DNA of 53,263 nt from an uncultured Acetatifactor sp. (GCA_910584375.1 CAJUAH010000028.1:1-53263); one strand, 5' to 3'. Shown: positions 40,663-49,666, counted from the first letter of the stretch. Notes: generated from the sequence alone by a model not told the origin. Made by a program: numbers and translations.

Positions 40663-41841
40663 TTACACATACGGACTCTGATTCTGGTTGGGATCGGCAT
40701 ATGTGTCCGTAAAGCCCTGCGTCTGGTTCTGCTCTGCCTCCTTCTGGCGGCGCAGTCTGGTAAATTCGTCATAGTTCTTGTTGAACAACTGCTTGAGCTG
40801 ATCGCTGTACCCGAATATACCGGCGGGACATTTTCTGCCCAGCTCGTCGATCACCTTGTCACAGGAGGATTTGTCAGGCACGGCCAGGGAATGCTGTTTC
40901 TTATCCTCGGTGTACATCATGATGGAATAGGTGGTACCTACGGTACGCCCGTACTTTTTGTGGTCAACCTGATGTATATAGGCCCAGGCCACCTGCCGCA
41001 GAGGATAGACCGCGGTCTTGGCGCTGGTGCAGTCAAACAGATAGTTGCGGCCGATGCGCAGTCCCTTGGTGGGCTCGGAGGCAGTCTCATAATCCGAATC
41101 CGCCCGCTCCAGCTCCATCTCTCCCTGAGCTTTCAGCGCTTTGACCAGTTTCCTCTGATAGCCGCCGGTAAGCGCCTTGATCAGCATGAACAGCGCAATG
41201 ACAAACAGAAGAGCGGCTGTGACCATCATTGTCAGCACAACGCCGACGCTGGCTCTTTTCAAGCCGTCCACCTTGATATAGTAGGGGGCGCAGTATGCGG
41301 CGAACTCCTCATCCGTATAGTCGGCCTCTCTGAAGAAACTGCGATAGTATCTCAGCATATCGTCTTCCATGGGACAGATCTGACCGGTTACCTGCAGCGT
41401 GGTATCCAGCGTCCGCAGGTCGTAGGTTTCGAAGAAGTCGTCGCTGTTGCGGTCGATGATTCTGGCGGTGTCAAAATATTTGGCAGGCAGCGCCAGTCCG
41501 ATAAATTCCCAGTAGAGATCTTCGTCGCTGTACAGGTAGCGATCCAGGCCGCCCACCAGTACCGCGTGGTACTGCATGGAATCCCGTTCGGAGACTTTGG
41601 CCCCGTTCCGGGTGGTGGTAGTCACCTGGGTAGCGTAAGTACCCCAGGTCAGTTCAAAGGTCATGGTCACATACTGATCTTCAATTTCGTCGATGGTCAA
41701 CTCCTCAAAGGGTACAGGCCCTTTTGCCCAAGTGATAAAGTCCGGACCGAAATATATCAGCAGTCCGGCCGATATCAGGAACATGATAATGACCCCCGGC
41801 AGCACTTTTTTCAGGGAAGCACTCTTTAGTTTTTGCAGCAT
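40663..41841 (-). CDS. Membrane protein of unknown function (possibly DUF6709)
   Basis: 392 residues with a first membrane helix (about 14-33), an extracellular domain (about 40-205), a second helix (about 210-235) and a cytoplasmic part with a PH-like stretch (RNYLFDCTSAKTAVYPL to YTEDKKQHSLAVPDK). The tail is Gln/Asn/Pro-rich. The family may be DUF6709; I am not sure. It is the last gene of the luxS-mtnN unit, 32 bases after mtnN, but has no obvious link to methyl-cycle chemistry. Confidence 0.65.
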   Translation of the reverse strand: MLQKLKSASLKKVLPGVIIMFLISAGLLIYFGPDFITWAKGPVPFEELTIDEIEDQYVTMTFELTWGTYATQVTTTTRNGAKVSERDSMQYHAVLVGGLDRYLYSDEDLYWEFIGLALPAKYFDTARIIDRNSDDFFETYDLRTLDTTLQVTGQICPMEDDMLRYYRSFFREADYTDEEFAAYCAPYYIKVDGLKRASVGVVLTMMVTAALLFVIALFMLIKALTGGYQRKLVKALKAQGEMELERADSDYETASEPTKGLRIGRNYLFDCTSAKTAVYPLRQVAWAYIHQVDHKKYGRTVGTTYSIMMYTEDKKQHSLAVPDKSSCDKVIDELGRKCPAGIFGYSDQLKQLFNKNYDEFTRLRRQKEAEQNQTQGFTDTYADPNQNQSPYV

Positions 41842-41873
41842 CTCTTTCTCTCCTCCATACTCATAATTATTAT

Positions 41874-42572
41874 TTATATTTTTTTGATCAGAGTTTCAAC
41901 CAGACGGGCACAATGATCGGCAGCTTGCCGCTCAAAGGCGGGGTACTCCATACTGGCGCTGTCGTCCGCCTTGTCGGAGAGCGCGCGAATCACCACAAAG
42001 GGCAGTCCGTTCAGATAGGCAGCATGAGCGATGGCCGCTCCCTCCATCTCCGTGCAGTCTGCGTGAAATTCTGCTATCAGCTTTTCTTTTACCGCTTTGT
42101 CGGAAATAAACTGATCTCCGCTGACGATCCTGCCCGGCGCGGTATGTAAACCGGGATTGGCCTCCTCGCAGGAGTCAAGCGCCAGACGGATCAATGTCTC
42201 ATCTCCGGGAAATGCCAGGGTATCCAGCTGGGGCACCTGTCCGGGAGCATAGCCAAGCGCACTGACATCCATGTCATGATGAATCACATCCCGTGAGACG
42301 ACGATGTCTCCGATATCCAGAGCGTCGTTGAGTGAACCCGCCACGCCGGTGTTGATTACATGCGTGACCTGAAACAGATCCGCCAGGATCTGTACGCACA
42401 TGGCGGCGTTGACCTTGCCGATACCGCAGCGGACCACGACCACCGGCGTCTGCTCCAGCGTCCCTTCGTAAAAGACCATTCCGGCCCGGCTGGTCTGCCC
42501 GGCGACGGACATATGCGCCTTCAGAGTGTCTACTTCCAGCTCCATGGCGCCGATAATACCTATTTTGTTCAT
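41874..42572 (-). CDS. mtnN: MTA/SAH nucleosidase
   Basis: A 232-residue enzyme that removes adenine from S-adenosylhomocysteine and methylthioadenosine. It opens with IGIIGAMELEVDTLK (catalytic Glu11 region), holds the Gly loop GVAGSLNDALDIGDIVVS and the ribose/catalytic residues in CTEMEGAAIAHAA and ALSDKADDSA. Its product S-ribosylhomocysteine is the substrate of LuxS, whose gene lies directly upstream on the same strand. The two form the detoxification branch of the activated methyl cycle. Confidence 0.95.
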   Translation of the reverse strand: MNKIGIIGAMELEVDTLKAHMSVAGQTSRAGMVFYEGTLEQTPVVVVRCGIGKVNAAMCVQILADLFQVTHVINTGVAGSLNDALDIGDIVVSRDVIHHDMDVSALGYAPGQVPQLDTLAFPGDETLIRLALDSCEEANPGLHTAPGRIVSGDQFISDKAVKEKLIAEFHADCTEMEGAAIAHAAYLNGLPFVVIRALSDKADDSASMEYPAFERQAADHCARLVETLIKKI

Positions 42573-42664
42573 AAGATTCCTCCGTTTTGTCAGATTTTTA
42601 TCCCTGCGGACAGTGGGCCAGGTGTCACGGCGGCGCGGACAAAAGGCGAATGCGGCGGGGCATA

Positions 42665-43144
42665 TTACTCCGGGTAGATCAGGCGGCTGTCATCTATAGG
42701 GTAGAGTACCTGCTCCAGATACTTATCCGCCAGAAAATTGGCCATGCCCAGATTCATATCCAGATAATTGCCGCAGTCTCTGGCAGAGGCGCCGGGTACT
42801 TCGCCGCGATAATCCCGGATAAACTCAAACATCTCTGTGATCAGAGGAACGATATCTTTGGAGCAATATTCTCCTGCCAGCAGCAGATAGAAACCGGTGC
42901 GGCATCCCATGGGGCCGAAATAAATGGTTTTTTCCCCGTAATCCCGGTGATTGCGCAGGAATGTTGCTCCCAGATGTTCAATGGTATGTACCTCCGCCGT
43001 ATTCATGACAGGTTCGTCATTGGGGCTGGTTATGCGCAGATCAAAGGTGGTGATTACCTCAAGTCCCACCTTATCCTGTCGGGAGACATAGACGCCCGGT
43101 TTCAGCCGGATGTGATCGATGGTAAAGCTTGCGATTTTTTCCAT
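42665..43144 (-). CDS. luxS: S-ribosylhomocysteine lyase LuxS
   Basis: A 159-residue LuxS that splits S-ribosylhomocysteine into homocysteine and DPD, the precursor of the AI-2 signal. Metal ligands His53 and His57 with catalytic Glu56 are in EVHTIEHLGA, the third ligand Cys124 is in ARDCGNY, and the second catalytic residue Cys81 is in GPMGCRTGFY. First gene of a minus-strand unit with mtnN and a membrane protein. It has a good promoter about 70 bases upstream and GGAGTC before the ATG. Confidence 0.96.
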   Translation of the reverse strand: MEKIASFTIDHIRLKPGVYVSRQDKVGLEVITTFDLRITSPNDEPVMNTAEVHTIEHLGATFLRNHRDYGEKTIYFGPMGCRTGFYLLLAGEYCSKDIVPLITEMFEFIRDYRGEVPGASARDCGNYLDMNLGMANFLADKYLEQVLYPIDDSRLIYPE

Positions 43145-43215
43145 AAGACATTGACTCCTTTCCGGACATATAATGCTGAGCGCCGCTCACAAAACAATGC
43201 CCGTAAACTAAGTTA

Positions 43216-43244
43216 AGTATATACCATTTCGGGATAAATTTCAA
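43216..43244 (-). promoter_or_regulatory. Promoter of the luxS-mtnN unit
   Basis: On the minus strand TTGAAA (43244-43239) and TATACT (43221-43216), 17 bases apart. The 5' leader carries the dyad TGAGCGgCGCTCA (43180-43192 region). Confidence 0.65.
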
Positions 43245-43266
43245 AGATTTTTTGCGGCTGCTTTCG

Positions 43267-43295
43267 TTGATTCCGCATATAAATCATGCTATCAT
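43267..43295 (+). promoter_or_regulatory. Promoter of the cardiolipin synthase gene
   Basis: TTGATT (43267-43272) and TATCAT (43290-43295) with a 17-base spacer, divergent from the luxS promoter. Confidence 0.55.
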
Positions 43296-43359
43296 AGGAA
43301 ATATAACTGATATGCTTTATAAAAGTCGAATGATTTGACATAAGGAGGTCTGCCTGGCT

Positions 43360-44940
43360 ATGACAAATGAGGAGAATCGGAACATGGGCATCCGCCTGCT
43401 GAAACGCGGGCAGAAAGGGCTGATACATGCCCTGTTCAGCAGATTCGGCGTGATTCTGCTGCTGTTTCTGCTGCAGGTGTCCCTGCTGCTTGGACTGCTA
43501 CTGCGGTTCAGAAATCTACAGATCTATATTTCCGGTATAACGACACTGTTTACGGTGGGCATGGTACTCTATCTGCTGAACAGTCGTTTTGACCCCACGG
43601 CAAAGATCACGTGGCTGGTCATCATCATGCTGATGCCGGTGTTTGGAGCGTTTTTACTCTGGTTTACGAAGAGTGAGATCGGCCATCGGCTGATAAGGGG
43701 GCGGGTGGATCAGATCGTGCGGGAGGCCCAGGACCGTATCCCCCAGGAGACGGAGGTCATGGACAGGCTGCGGCGGGAGAACCCCGGCGCGGCGGCTCTG
43801 GTACATTATGTGAACCGCAGCGGCTGTTTTCCGGTGTACGATCGCACGGCGGCGACTTATTTTCCTACAGGAGAGGCAATGTGGGAGGAAATGCTCCGTC
43901 AGCTGGAGGAGGCGCGGCATTATATCTTTCTGGAGTATTTTATCCTGGATGAGGGGCTGATGTGGGGAAAGGTTCTGGAGATACTGGCCAGAAAAGCCGC
44001 GGAGGGCGTGGAGGTCAGGGTTATGTATGACGGTTTCTGCGAGTTTACGACCCTGTCGCACAATTATCCGGAAAAATTGAAAAAACTGGGTATAAAGTGC
44101 AAAATGTTCGCGCCGCTCACACCTTTTGTATCCACGCATTACAACTACCGCGATCATCGCAAGATCCTGGTCATAGACGGCTGCACAGCCTTTACGGGCG
44201 GGATCAACCTGGCGGACGAATATATCAATTATAAGCAGAAATACGGGCACTGGAAAGATACGGCAGTCATGCTGAAGGGACCGGCGGCTAAGAGCTTTGC
44301 GCTGATGTTTCTGGAGATGTGGAATCTCGAGGAAAAAGAGGCGGAGTATGAGCGTTTTCTGTCTTATCCCGCGCCGCCCTGCGAGGACGCGCCCGGTTAT
44401 GTGATGCCCTACGGCGACTGCCCTCTGGACGAGGAGCGGGTGGGCGAGCGTGTCTATATGGATATTTTGAACCGCTCCCAAAGTTATGTACACATTATGA
44501 CGCCTTACCTGATCCTGGACGGGGAGATGGAGACGGCGCTGAAGTTCGCGGCTGAGCGGGGTGTGGACGTAAAACTGATTCTGCCCGGCATCCCGGACAA
44601 GCGGGCAGCCTATGCCCTGGCTAAGACACATTACCGTTCCCTGCTGGACTCCGGTGTCAGGATCTATGAGTACAGTCCCGGCTTTGTGCATGCCAAGCTG
44701 TTTGTCAGCGACGACCGGGAGGGCGTGGTGGGTACGATCAATCTGGATTACCGCAGCCTGTATCACCACTTCGAGTGCGCGGCCTATCTCTGCAATGTTC
44801 CCTGTCTGGCGGATATGGAGGCGGATTATCAAGCCGCGCTGGCCCAGTGCAGGACGGTGACTTATGAGACATTGAAAGCGGAGCCCAAGTCCAGAAAACT
44901 GTTGGGCTGTATTATGAAAGCGGTAGCTCCGCTGATGTGA
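43360..44940 (+). CDS. cls: Cardiolipin synthase
   Basis: A 526-residue phospholipase D-type enzyme that joins phosphatidylglycerol molecules into cardiolipin at the membrane. Two N-terminal membrane helices (about 25-50 and 58-100) precede two HKD motifs: HYNYRDHRKILVIDG with FTGGINLADEY after it, and FVHAKLFVSDD followed by TINLDYRSLYHHFE. AGGAGG lies 11 bases before the ATG at 43360; an ATG at 43384 is an alternative start. The AEC transporter gene begins 26 bases after its stop. Confidence 0.93.
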   Translation: MTNEENRNMGIRLLKRGQKGLIHALFSRFGVILLLFLLQVSLLLGLLLRFRNLQIYISGITTLFTVGMVLYLLNSRFDPTAKITWLVIIMLMPVFGAFLLWFTKSEIGHRLIRGRVDQIVREAQDRIPQETEVMDRLRRENPGAAALVHYVNRSGCFPVYDRTAATYFPTGEAMWEEMLRQLEEARHYIFLEYFILDEGLMWGKVLEILARKAAEGVEVRVMYDGFCEFTTLSHNYPEKLKKLGIKCKMFAPLTPFVSTHYNYRDHRKILVIDGCTAFTGGINLADEYINYKQKYGHWKDTAVMLKGPAAKSFALMFLEMWNLEEKEAEYERFLSYPAPPCEDAPGYVMPYGDCPLDEERVGERVYMDILNRSQSYVHIMTPYLILDGEMETALKFAAERGVDVKLILPGIPDKRAAYALAKTHYRSLLDSGVRIYEYSPGFVHAKLFVSDDREGVVGTINLDYRSLYHHFECAAYLCNVPCLADMEADYQAALAQCRTVTYETLKAEPKSRKLLGCIMKAVAPLM

Positions 44941-44966
44941 CGGCGCGGCGCCTCGGAGGTAGTGTA

Positions 44967-45980
44967 ATGGAAATGGCGGATATTCTAATATTTGCGGTCA
45001 ACTCGGTGCTGCCCGTTATCCTGCTGGTGGCGCTGGGATACATGCTGAAGAAGACAGGCTTTTTTACCGGGGAATTTCTCAAGGTGGCCAACAAGACGGT
45101 ATTCCGCGTGCTGCTGCCGGTCCTGCTGTTTGTCAATCTGGCGGAACTGGACGGCTTTTCCCTGCTTAAATGGGATGCGGTGCTGTACGCGCTGGCAGTC
45201 ATTGCCGTACTGTTCTGTATCGGACTTTTTATGGCTCGTATCACTCCGGACCGATATCAAAAGGGAGTGCTGCTACAGGGGGTTGTCCGCTCCAACTTCG
45301 CGCTGGTGGGTGTCCCTCTGGCCCAGCTCATGGCCGGGAGCAAGGGGGTACAGTCGGCGGCGCTGCTGTCGGCTTTTACGATTCCCGCGTTCAATGTGCT
45401 GTCCGTGATTGCCCTGTCCGCCTATATACAGGACGGAGGCGACAAAAGGGCACGCATGGGTAAAACCCTGCGGGGGATATTGCGCAATCCGCTGATCATC
45501 GGCGTGCTGGCCGGTATCGTATGCGTACTGCTGAAACCGCTGGCGCGTCAGCTGCCATCCGGCGCGACTTCTTTCCTGGGAAAATTCACCTTTGTGGGAA
45601 CGGTTTTGGATTATCTGGCAAGAGCCTCCACGCCTGTAGCGCTGCTGGTGCTGGGCGGACAGTTCGAGAGGAGCAGTGTCAGGGGCCTGAAAAAGCAGAT
45701 CGTTCTGGGCGTCGCGGGACGGCTGGTTCTTGCTCCGCTGATAGGGCTGGGAGGCGCGGTCCTGCTCCAGAGCATGGGTATCCTGCAGTTTGATAACGGC
45801 ACCTATGCCGCTCTGATCGCGTTGTTTGCCACGCCTGCGGCTGTGGCCAGCGCTATCATGGCCGAGGAGATGGGCAATGACGGACAGCTGGCAGGGCAGC
45901 TGGTGGTCTGGACGACGCTGCTCTCCGCAGGGGTAATCTTCGGGGCTGTGGCGGCGCTGCGGGCATTGGGGCTGGTCTGA
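44967..45980 (+). CDS. AEC-family transporter (auxin efflux carrier type)
   Basis: A 337-residue membrane protein with ten predicted helices of the AEC family, which carries small carboxylates such as malate in bacteria. Family features include LGYMLKKTGFFTGEFLKVANK at the start and the later FATPAAVASAIMAEEMGND. The ATG at 44967 is chosen because GGAGG lies 7 bases ahead; the frame is open to the cls stop. Substrate unknown. Confidence 0.85.
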   Translation: MEMADILIFAVNSVLPVILLVALGYMLKKTGFFTGEFLKVANKTVFRVLLPVLLFVNLAELDGFSLLKWDAVLYALAVIAVLFCIGLFMARITPDRYQKGVLLQGVVRSNFALVGVPLAQLMAGSKGVQSAALLSAFTIPAFNVLSVIALSAYIQDGGDKRARMGKTLRGILRNPLIIGVLAGIVCVLLKPLARQLPSGATSFLGKFTFVGTVLDYLARASTPVALLVLGGQFERSSVRGLKKQIVLGVAGRLVLAPLIGLGGAVLLQSMGILQFDNGTYAALIALFATPAAVASAIMAEEMGNDGQLAGQLVVWTTLLSAGVIFGAVAALRALGLV

Positions 45981-46027
45981 GGGCGGTGTCATCCCTGCAG
46001 GTATTGGGACTGGTTCAGGGAGCCGAT

Positions 46028-46780
46028 TCAAGTCCAGTCCTTACGTCTGTACAGAGCGGCTCCGGCAACCGTGCAAAACGCCGTCAAAGCACCCAGAATA
46101 AGCATTTCTTTTCCGTGGGTTCCCAGGGATTCTCCGGCAAAGACTCCCTGCATCAGGTCAACCGCGTGGGTCATGGGCAAAAAGGCGGAGATCTTTTTCA
46201 CGGGATCGGGAAAAAGCATATCCGGCATGGTCGCGCCAGACAGGAATAACATGACAAAATAGAAAAAATAGCAGAGCAGGTTCGTGCTTTTCGCGTCCTG
46301 CCCCACAGCCGTAAAGAGAAACCCCATGGAGAACAGGGACGCCGTGGAAAACAGCAGGCCGAGGCAGACGGCGGGAAGGGAGCCCCTGATCTGTATGTGA
46401 TAGAGGAGCTTTCCCGTTGCGATCAGAACGGATATGCCCACCAGCGTCATGGCAAGATTGACGCATACCTGCGCCAGCATCACGCTCTTTTTACCGGCGG
46501 GCGTAGCGTCAAACCGCTTATAGATCTTTTTTTCTTTATATCCCGCCATCGTCAGCGGCAGCGACATCAGTCCGTTTACGCCGATCACCATGACGCCGTA
46601 GGCCGGTACGGAGACGTCCATCATCTTTATCTCCGCTCCTTCGTAGATCGGCGCGTTTCCAAAGACGCTGCCCATCAGGAGCAGCATAAGCACCGGAAAT
46701 ACCAGCGTGAAAAAGAAACTGAAAAATTCTCTTGTAAATAACAATAGTTCCGTCTTGCAGATAACCGCGAACTGTCTCAT
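46028..46780 (-). CDS. ABC-2 type exporter permease
   Basis: A 250-residue ABC-2 permease with six membrane helices (LLLFTREFFSFFFTLVFPVLMLL, NLLCYFFYFVMLFLSGATMP) and the family's closing pattern PMTHAVDLMQGVF. The start at 46780 follows GGAGGG; a longer frame upstream lies within the ATPase gene. It overlaps the ATPase by four bases. Such pairs export drugs, lipids or peptides. The substrate is unknown, but divergent LytTR/DUF3021 genes suggest controlled expression. Confidence 0.88.
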   Translation of the reverse strand: MRQFAVICKTELLLFTREFFSFFFTLVFPVLMLLLMGSVFGNAPIYEGAEIKMMDVSVPAYGVMVIGVNGLMSLPLTMAGYKEKKIYKRFDATPAGKKSVMLAQVCVNLAMTLVGISVLIATGKLLYHIQIRGSLPAVCLGLLFSTASLFSMGFLFTAVGQDAKSTNLLCYFFYFVMLFLSGATMPDMLFPDPVKKISAFLPMTHAVDLMQGVFAGESLGTHGKEMLILGALTAFCTVAGAALYRRKDWT

Positions 46781-47553
46781 AAGATTCCCTCCATCGTGAG
46801 TCCCGTTGTTTTGGGCGCTGTCATCAGATACAGTTTTTTCAGGGAGAGGTCTTCCCTCCATTCCTCCGGGTCTATCCGGCCCTTTACATATCCCCGAAAT
46901 TCCTGCTGTGTGCCGAAGAACATCTGCCTTCCTTTTCCCAGATACAGGATCTTGTCGGCCAGCGTCTCCACCTCGTCCAGATAATGGGAGACCATGATGA
47001 TGGCCACGCCGCTTTTTCGTATATTTTCAAAGCTGGTCCACATATTCTGCCGCACCTCCGGGTCAAGTCCCGTGGTCAGTTCGTCCAGGATCAGGAGGCG
47101 GGGGCGCGCCATGAGGGAAAGCAGGATGGACAATCGCTGTTTCTCGCCGCCGGAGAGCTTGTGAACCGGGCGCTTTCGCTTTTCCTCCAGATCCAACTGT
47201 CCCAGCAGCAGGTTCCAGTCGGCGGGTCTGGCGTAAAAACCCGCGAACAGTCGACACAGCTCCTCCACCCTGATCCGCAGGGGATATTCCGCCTCCTGCA
47301 GCTGGACGCCCATTTCCCTGTAGACTTCGCTGCGGTGGGTCCAGGGATCTCGCCCAAATACCCGGATCAGGCCGCTGTCCGGTTTGCGGAGGCCCTCGAT
47401 ACACTCCACGGCAGACGTTTTCCCGGAGCCGTTCTGCCCGATGACAGCCAGGACTTCTCCGGGCTCTACAGAAAACGAGACATTCTGAACTGCGTGAATA
47501 GCATTCTTATAAGTCAAATTTAGATTTTCCACTTCTACGATTGCCTGCGCCAT
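46777..47553 (-). CDS. ABC exporter ATP-binding protein
   Basis: A 258-residue ATPase with Walker A GQNGSGKTS, signature HKLSGGEKQRLSILLSLM, Walker B LLILDELTTGLDPE and switch His in VSHYLDE. Walker B is followed by Leu-Thr rather than the usual Pro-Thr, a known variation. The start at 47553 is preferred because AGGAGG stands before it. First gene of a two-gene minus-strand unit with the ABC-2 permease; both converge toward the AEC gene. Confidence 0.9.
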   Translation of the reverse strand: MAQAIVEVENLNLTYKNAIHAVQNVSFSVEPGEVLAVIGQNGSGKTSAVECIEGLRKPDSGLIRVFGRDPWTHRSEVYREMGVQLQEAEYPLRIRVEELCRLFAGFYARPADWNLLLGQLDLEEKRKRPVHKLSGGEKQRLSILLSLMARPRLLILDELTTGLDPEVRQNMWTSFENIRKSGVAIIMVSHYLDEVETLADKILYLGKGRQMFFGTQQEFRGYVKGRIDPEEWREDLSLKKLYLMTAPKTTGLTMEGIL

Positions 47554-47583
47554 ATATAATCCTCCTAGCTTTATGATAGCGTC

Positions 47584-47612
47584 ATTGTATAACTGACTCC
47601 GGAAATACACAA
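47584..47612 (-). promoter_or_regulatory. Promoter of the ABC-2 exporter genes
   Basis: On the minus strand TTGTGT (47612-47607) and TACAAT (47589-47584), 17 bases apart. Confidence 0.5.
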
Positions 47613-47686
47613 TGGGTTTTGCGGGAGCGGCAGCCTGCGATGTGTAAGAGGTCGAATCCGGCGTTTAAAATGCAGCGCGTCCGCCG

Positions 47687-47715
47687 CCCGACTGTGCTAT
47701 AATCAAACTGTCGGG
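47687..47715 (+). promoter_or_regulatory. Extended -10 promoter inside an inverted repeat (LytTR gene)
   Basis: TGCTATAAT (47695-47703) lies between CCCGAC (47687-47692) and GTCGGG (47710-47715). No good -35 box is visible, which fits an activator- or repressor-controlled promoter. The dyad is an operator candidate. Confidence 0.5.
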
Positions 47716-47812
47716 ATATATTTTCTCTCCGGCGGATCACTGCCCGCCGATCATCCCGCGGACAAGAGCTCTGCGACAACGGCATAGCTTTGGTGAGTAA
47801 GGAGGCGGATCT

Positions 47813-48262
47813 ATGAGGGTCGAGTGTAAGATCAGCGGGGAATACAAAGAACCGTATGCGGTTCTGCATATCAATAAAATGACGCAGGCCATCGCAGAGA
47901 TCATTGTCATGCTGGAAAAGGAGGAGACGGAGGCTCCCACGCTGACGGCGGCGAGAGAGAAAAAGATGTATTTTGTCAAGCCGCAGGATATAGCGCTGGT
48001 GCGCACCGAGGGCAGGGAGATCGTCTGCTATGACAGGCTGAAAAACAGATATATCCTGGACAGGCCCCTGTATGAACTGGAGGATATGCTGGCGGCTTAT
48101 TTTGTACGCATATCCAAATCGACGATTGTGAACATGCGTCAGATCGACCATGTGGAGGCGAGTTTCAACGGCACGATGGAGCTGGTGATGAAAAACGGAG
48201 TGACGGATCATATTTCCAGAAGTTTCAGGAAGATTTTTAAGGAAAGGTTGGGACTGAGATGA
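47813..48262 (+). CDS. LytTR DNA-binding regulator
   Basis: A 149-residue protein without a receiver domain. Residues about 50-149 are a LytTR domain (IALVRTEGREIVCYD, FVRISKSTIVNMRQI, the end SRSFRKIFKERLG). Such short LytTR proteins with a downstream DUF3021 gene are common in Firmicutes and control a neighbouring ABC exporter; here the exporter is divergent. The N-terminal 45 residues are of unknown type. GGAGG precedes the ATG and the gene overlaps the next by four bases. Confidence 0.9.
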   Translation: MRVECKISGEYKEPYAVLHINKMTQAIAEIIVMLEKEETEAPTLTAAREKKMYFVKPQDIALVRTEGREIVCYDRLKNRYILDRPLYELEDMLAAYFVRISKSTIVNMRQIDHVEASFNGTMELVMKNGVTDHISRSFRKIFKERLGLR

Positions 48263-48699
48263 GAGCGATTGTTAGATTGGCGGTCAAATATTTATTGTCC
48301 GGCATATCCCTGGGCTGTACTTTCTTTGTAATCATGTGCCTGTCTTATGCGCTGTGGGGAGGCGAGGAGATACTGATGCTGATATGCGGGGACTTCGTGC
48401 GCCAGGCCTTCGGCGCGATGGCTGTGGGTATCGCCTGCGGCGGGACGGCCATTGTCTATCAGTTTGACCGCCCCTGCGGGTTTGTCAAAGTGGCAATACA
48501 TTTCTGCGTGGGCATGGGCGTTTTCTATCCCACAGGCATCTATCTGGGCTGGATTCCCTTTGCCCCGGACAGGATAGGGCTCATGATCCTGCAATTTCTG
48601 TGTTCCTGCGGTATTTTTATGGCGATCTGGCTCTGTTTCTATCTGTTTAACCGGAAGGAGGCGGAGAGAATCAACAGGAGATTGAAGGAGATGGAGTGA
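48259..48699 (+). CDS. DUF3021 membrane protein
   Basis: A 146-residue protein with four membrane helices and a basic C-terminal tail (NRKEAERINRRLKEME), the usual form of DUF3021. It overlaps the LytTR gene by four bases (ATGA), a fixed partnership in many Firmicutes, where the membrane protein is thought to hold or inhibit the regulator. That role is inferred from other pairs, not from this sequence. Confidence 0.88.
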   Translation: MRAIVRLAVKYLLSGISLGCTFFVIMCLSYALWGGEEILMLICGDFVRQAFGAMAVGIACGGTAIVYQFDRPCGFVKVAIHFCVGMGVFYPTGIYLGWIPFAPDRIGLMILQFLCSCGIFMAIWLCFYLFNRKEAERINRRLKEME

Positions 48700-48738
48700 A
48701 GAATTATACGGGATAGTTTGTTGAATATTTTTTATGAA

Positions 48739-48753
48739 AGATGCGTAGCATCT
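48739..48753. repeat. Small perfect inverted repeat
   Basis: AGATGC, GTA, GCATCT, about 40 bases after the DUF3021 stop. There is no adjoining T tract, although TTTTTTT occurs 20 bases later; it could be a weak terminator or an operator for the flavin reductase gene. Confidence 0.5.
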
Positions 48754-48848
48754 CTATCCCAGATGTCGTTTTTTTACAAGACAAGGGCTCCGGTATTTGA
48801 TATGGTAAATACATAAGACTACACAAAGATCCGGTTAAGGAGGGCGCG

Positions 48849-49478
48849 ATGAAAAGAGAATACGCAACAATGCCGCAGTCGATGGCTGATATGGAAAAGT
48901 GGGGGTTTTCGTGGGCCGACTATGTGACGGCAATCCCCGCTCCGCTTTTTTTGATTACCACATATAAATCCAACGGGCTGCCCAACGCCAGTCTGCACTC
49001 GTGGGCCTGTTTCAATGGCAATGCGGGCGGTTTTTATGCGATCCTGTCAAGGGTTCACAAGTCGGGGCATCTGTATCAGACGATACATGAGACCAATGTG
49101 GCGGTGCTGAATTTCCCCACGGCCGATCTTTATGAGCAGTGCCTTTCGACGATTTCCCATAACGGTTTTGACATGGATGAGCTGGCGGAGTCAGGGTTTA
49201 CCGCGGAACCCGCCCGGCAGGTGAACGCCCCCAGGATCAAGGAGTGTTTTTGCCATATTGAGTGCCGTTTCCTCTGGGAAAAAGAGATCAAGGAAGGGGA
49301 CGAGTATGTGCTGATGTGCCTGGAGGCGGTCAATATCAGCATGGACGACGAACACTTGGACGAGGCGAAAAAGGGCAGATTCGGGGAGACGGGATATGTG
49401 TACAATGTCCGCCGCCTGGTCAATCCCGAGAAAATAGAGGACGGCGATTCGGGGATCGCGGTGCTGCATAAACTGTGA
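48849..49478 (+). CDS. Flavin reductase-like FMN-binding protein
   Basis: A 209-residue protein of the split-barrel flavin reductase family: ADYVTAIPAPLFLITTYKSNG, NASLHSWACFNGNAGGFYAILSR and VAVLNFPTADLYEQC are the FMN-binding strands. Such proteins reduce flavins or act as small flavoenzymes. GGAGG precedes the ATG. The gene stands alone. Substrate unknown. Confidence 0.85.
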   Translation: MKREYATMPQSMADMEKWGFSWADYVTAIPAPLFLITTYKSNGLPNASLHSWACFNGNAGGFYAILSRVHKSGHLYQTIHETNVAVLNFPTADLYEQCLSTISHNGFDMDELAESGFTAEPARQVNAPRIKECFCHIECRFLWEKEIKEGDEYVLMCLEAVNISMDDEHLDEAKKGRFGETGYVYNVRRLVNPEKIEDGDSGIAVLHKL

Positions 49479-49560
49479 ATATCCGGGGTTTACCTGTATG
49501 AGGACAAGGTCTGATTTCCCGGATACAAATCATATGGATAGGTCGAACGATATTTTAGAT

Positions 49561-49589
49561 TTGACAATGCAAATATATTGTGCTAAAAT
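49561..49589 (+). promoter_or_regulatory. Strong promoter of the ABC-F gene
   Basis: Consensus TTGACA (49561-49566), 17 bases, extended TGCTAAAAT ending at 49589. It leaves a leader of about 370 bases before the ABC-F start. Confidence 0.75.
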
Positions 49590-49618
49590 GGCTCTATCTT
49601 GAGGAGAGGGGTGAAAGG

Positions 49619-49630
49619 ATGAGAATTTAA
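49619..49630 (+). CDS. Three-codon upstream reading frame in the ABC-F leader
   Basis: ATG AGA ATT TAA (Met-Arg-Ile) sits 7 bases after the excellent ribosome site GAGGAGAGGGG. Very short frames of this kind are used in ribosome-mediated attenuation of antibiotic-resistance ABC-F genes. The role is inferred from position. Confidence 0.45.
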   Translation: MRI

Positions 49631-49666
49631 TTCGCTTTTGATTGCATGAAACGAAGAAACAGTCTC

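Noticed and set aside
40447..41829. 460-codon plus-strand frame opposite the luxS-linked membrane protein
   Set aside because: It runs through the GtrA end and the 18-bp terminator stem and is a shadow of the minus-strand gene at 40663-41841, which has membrane helices and a proper start.
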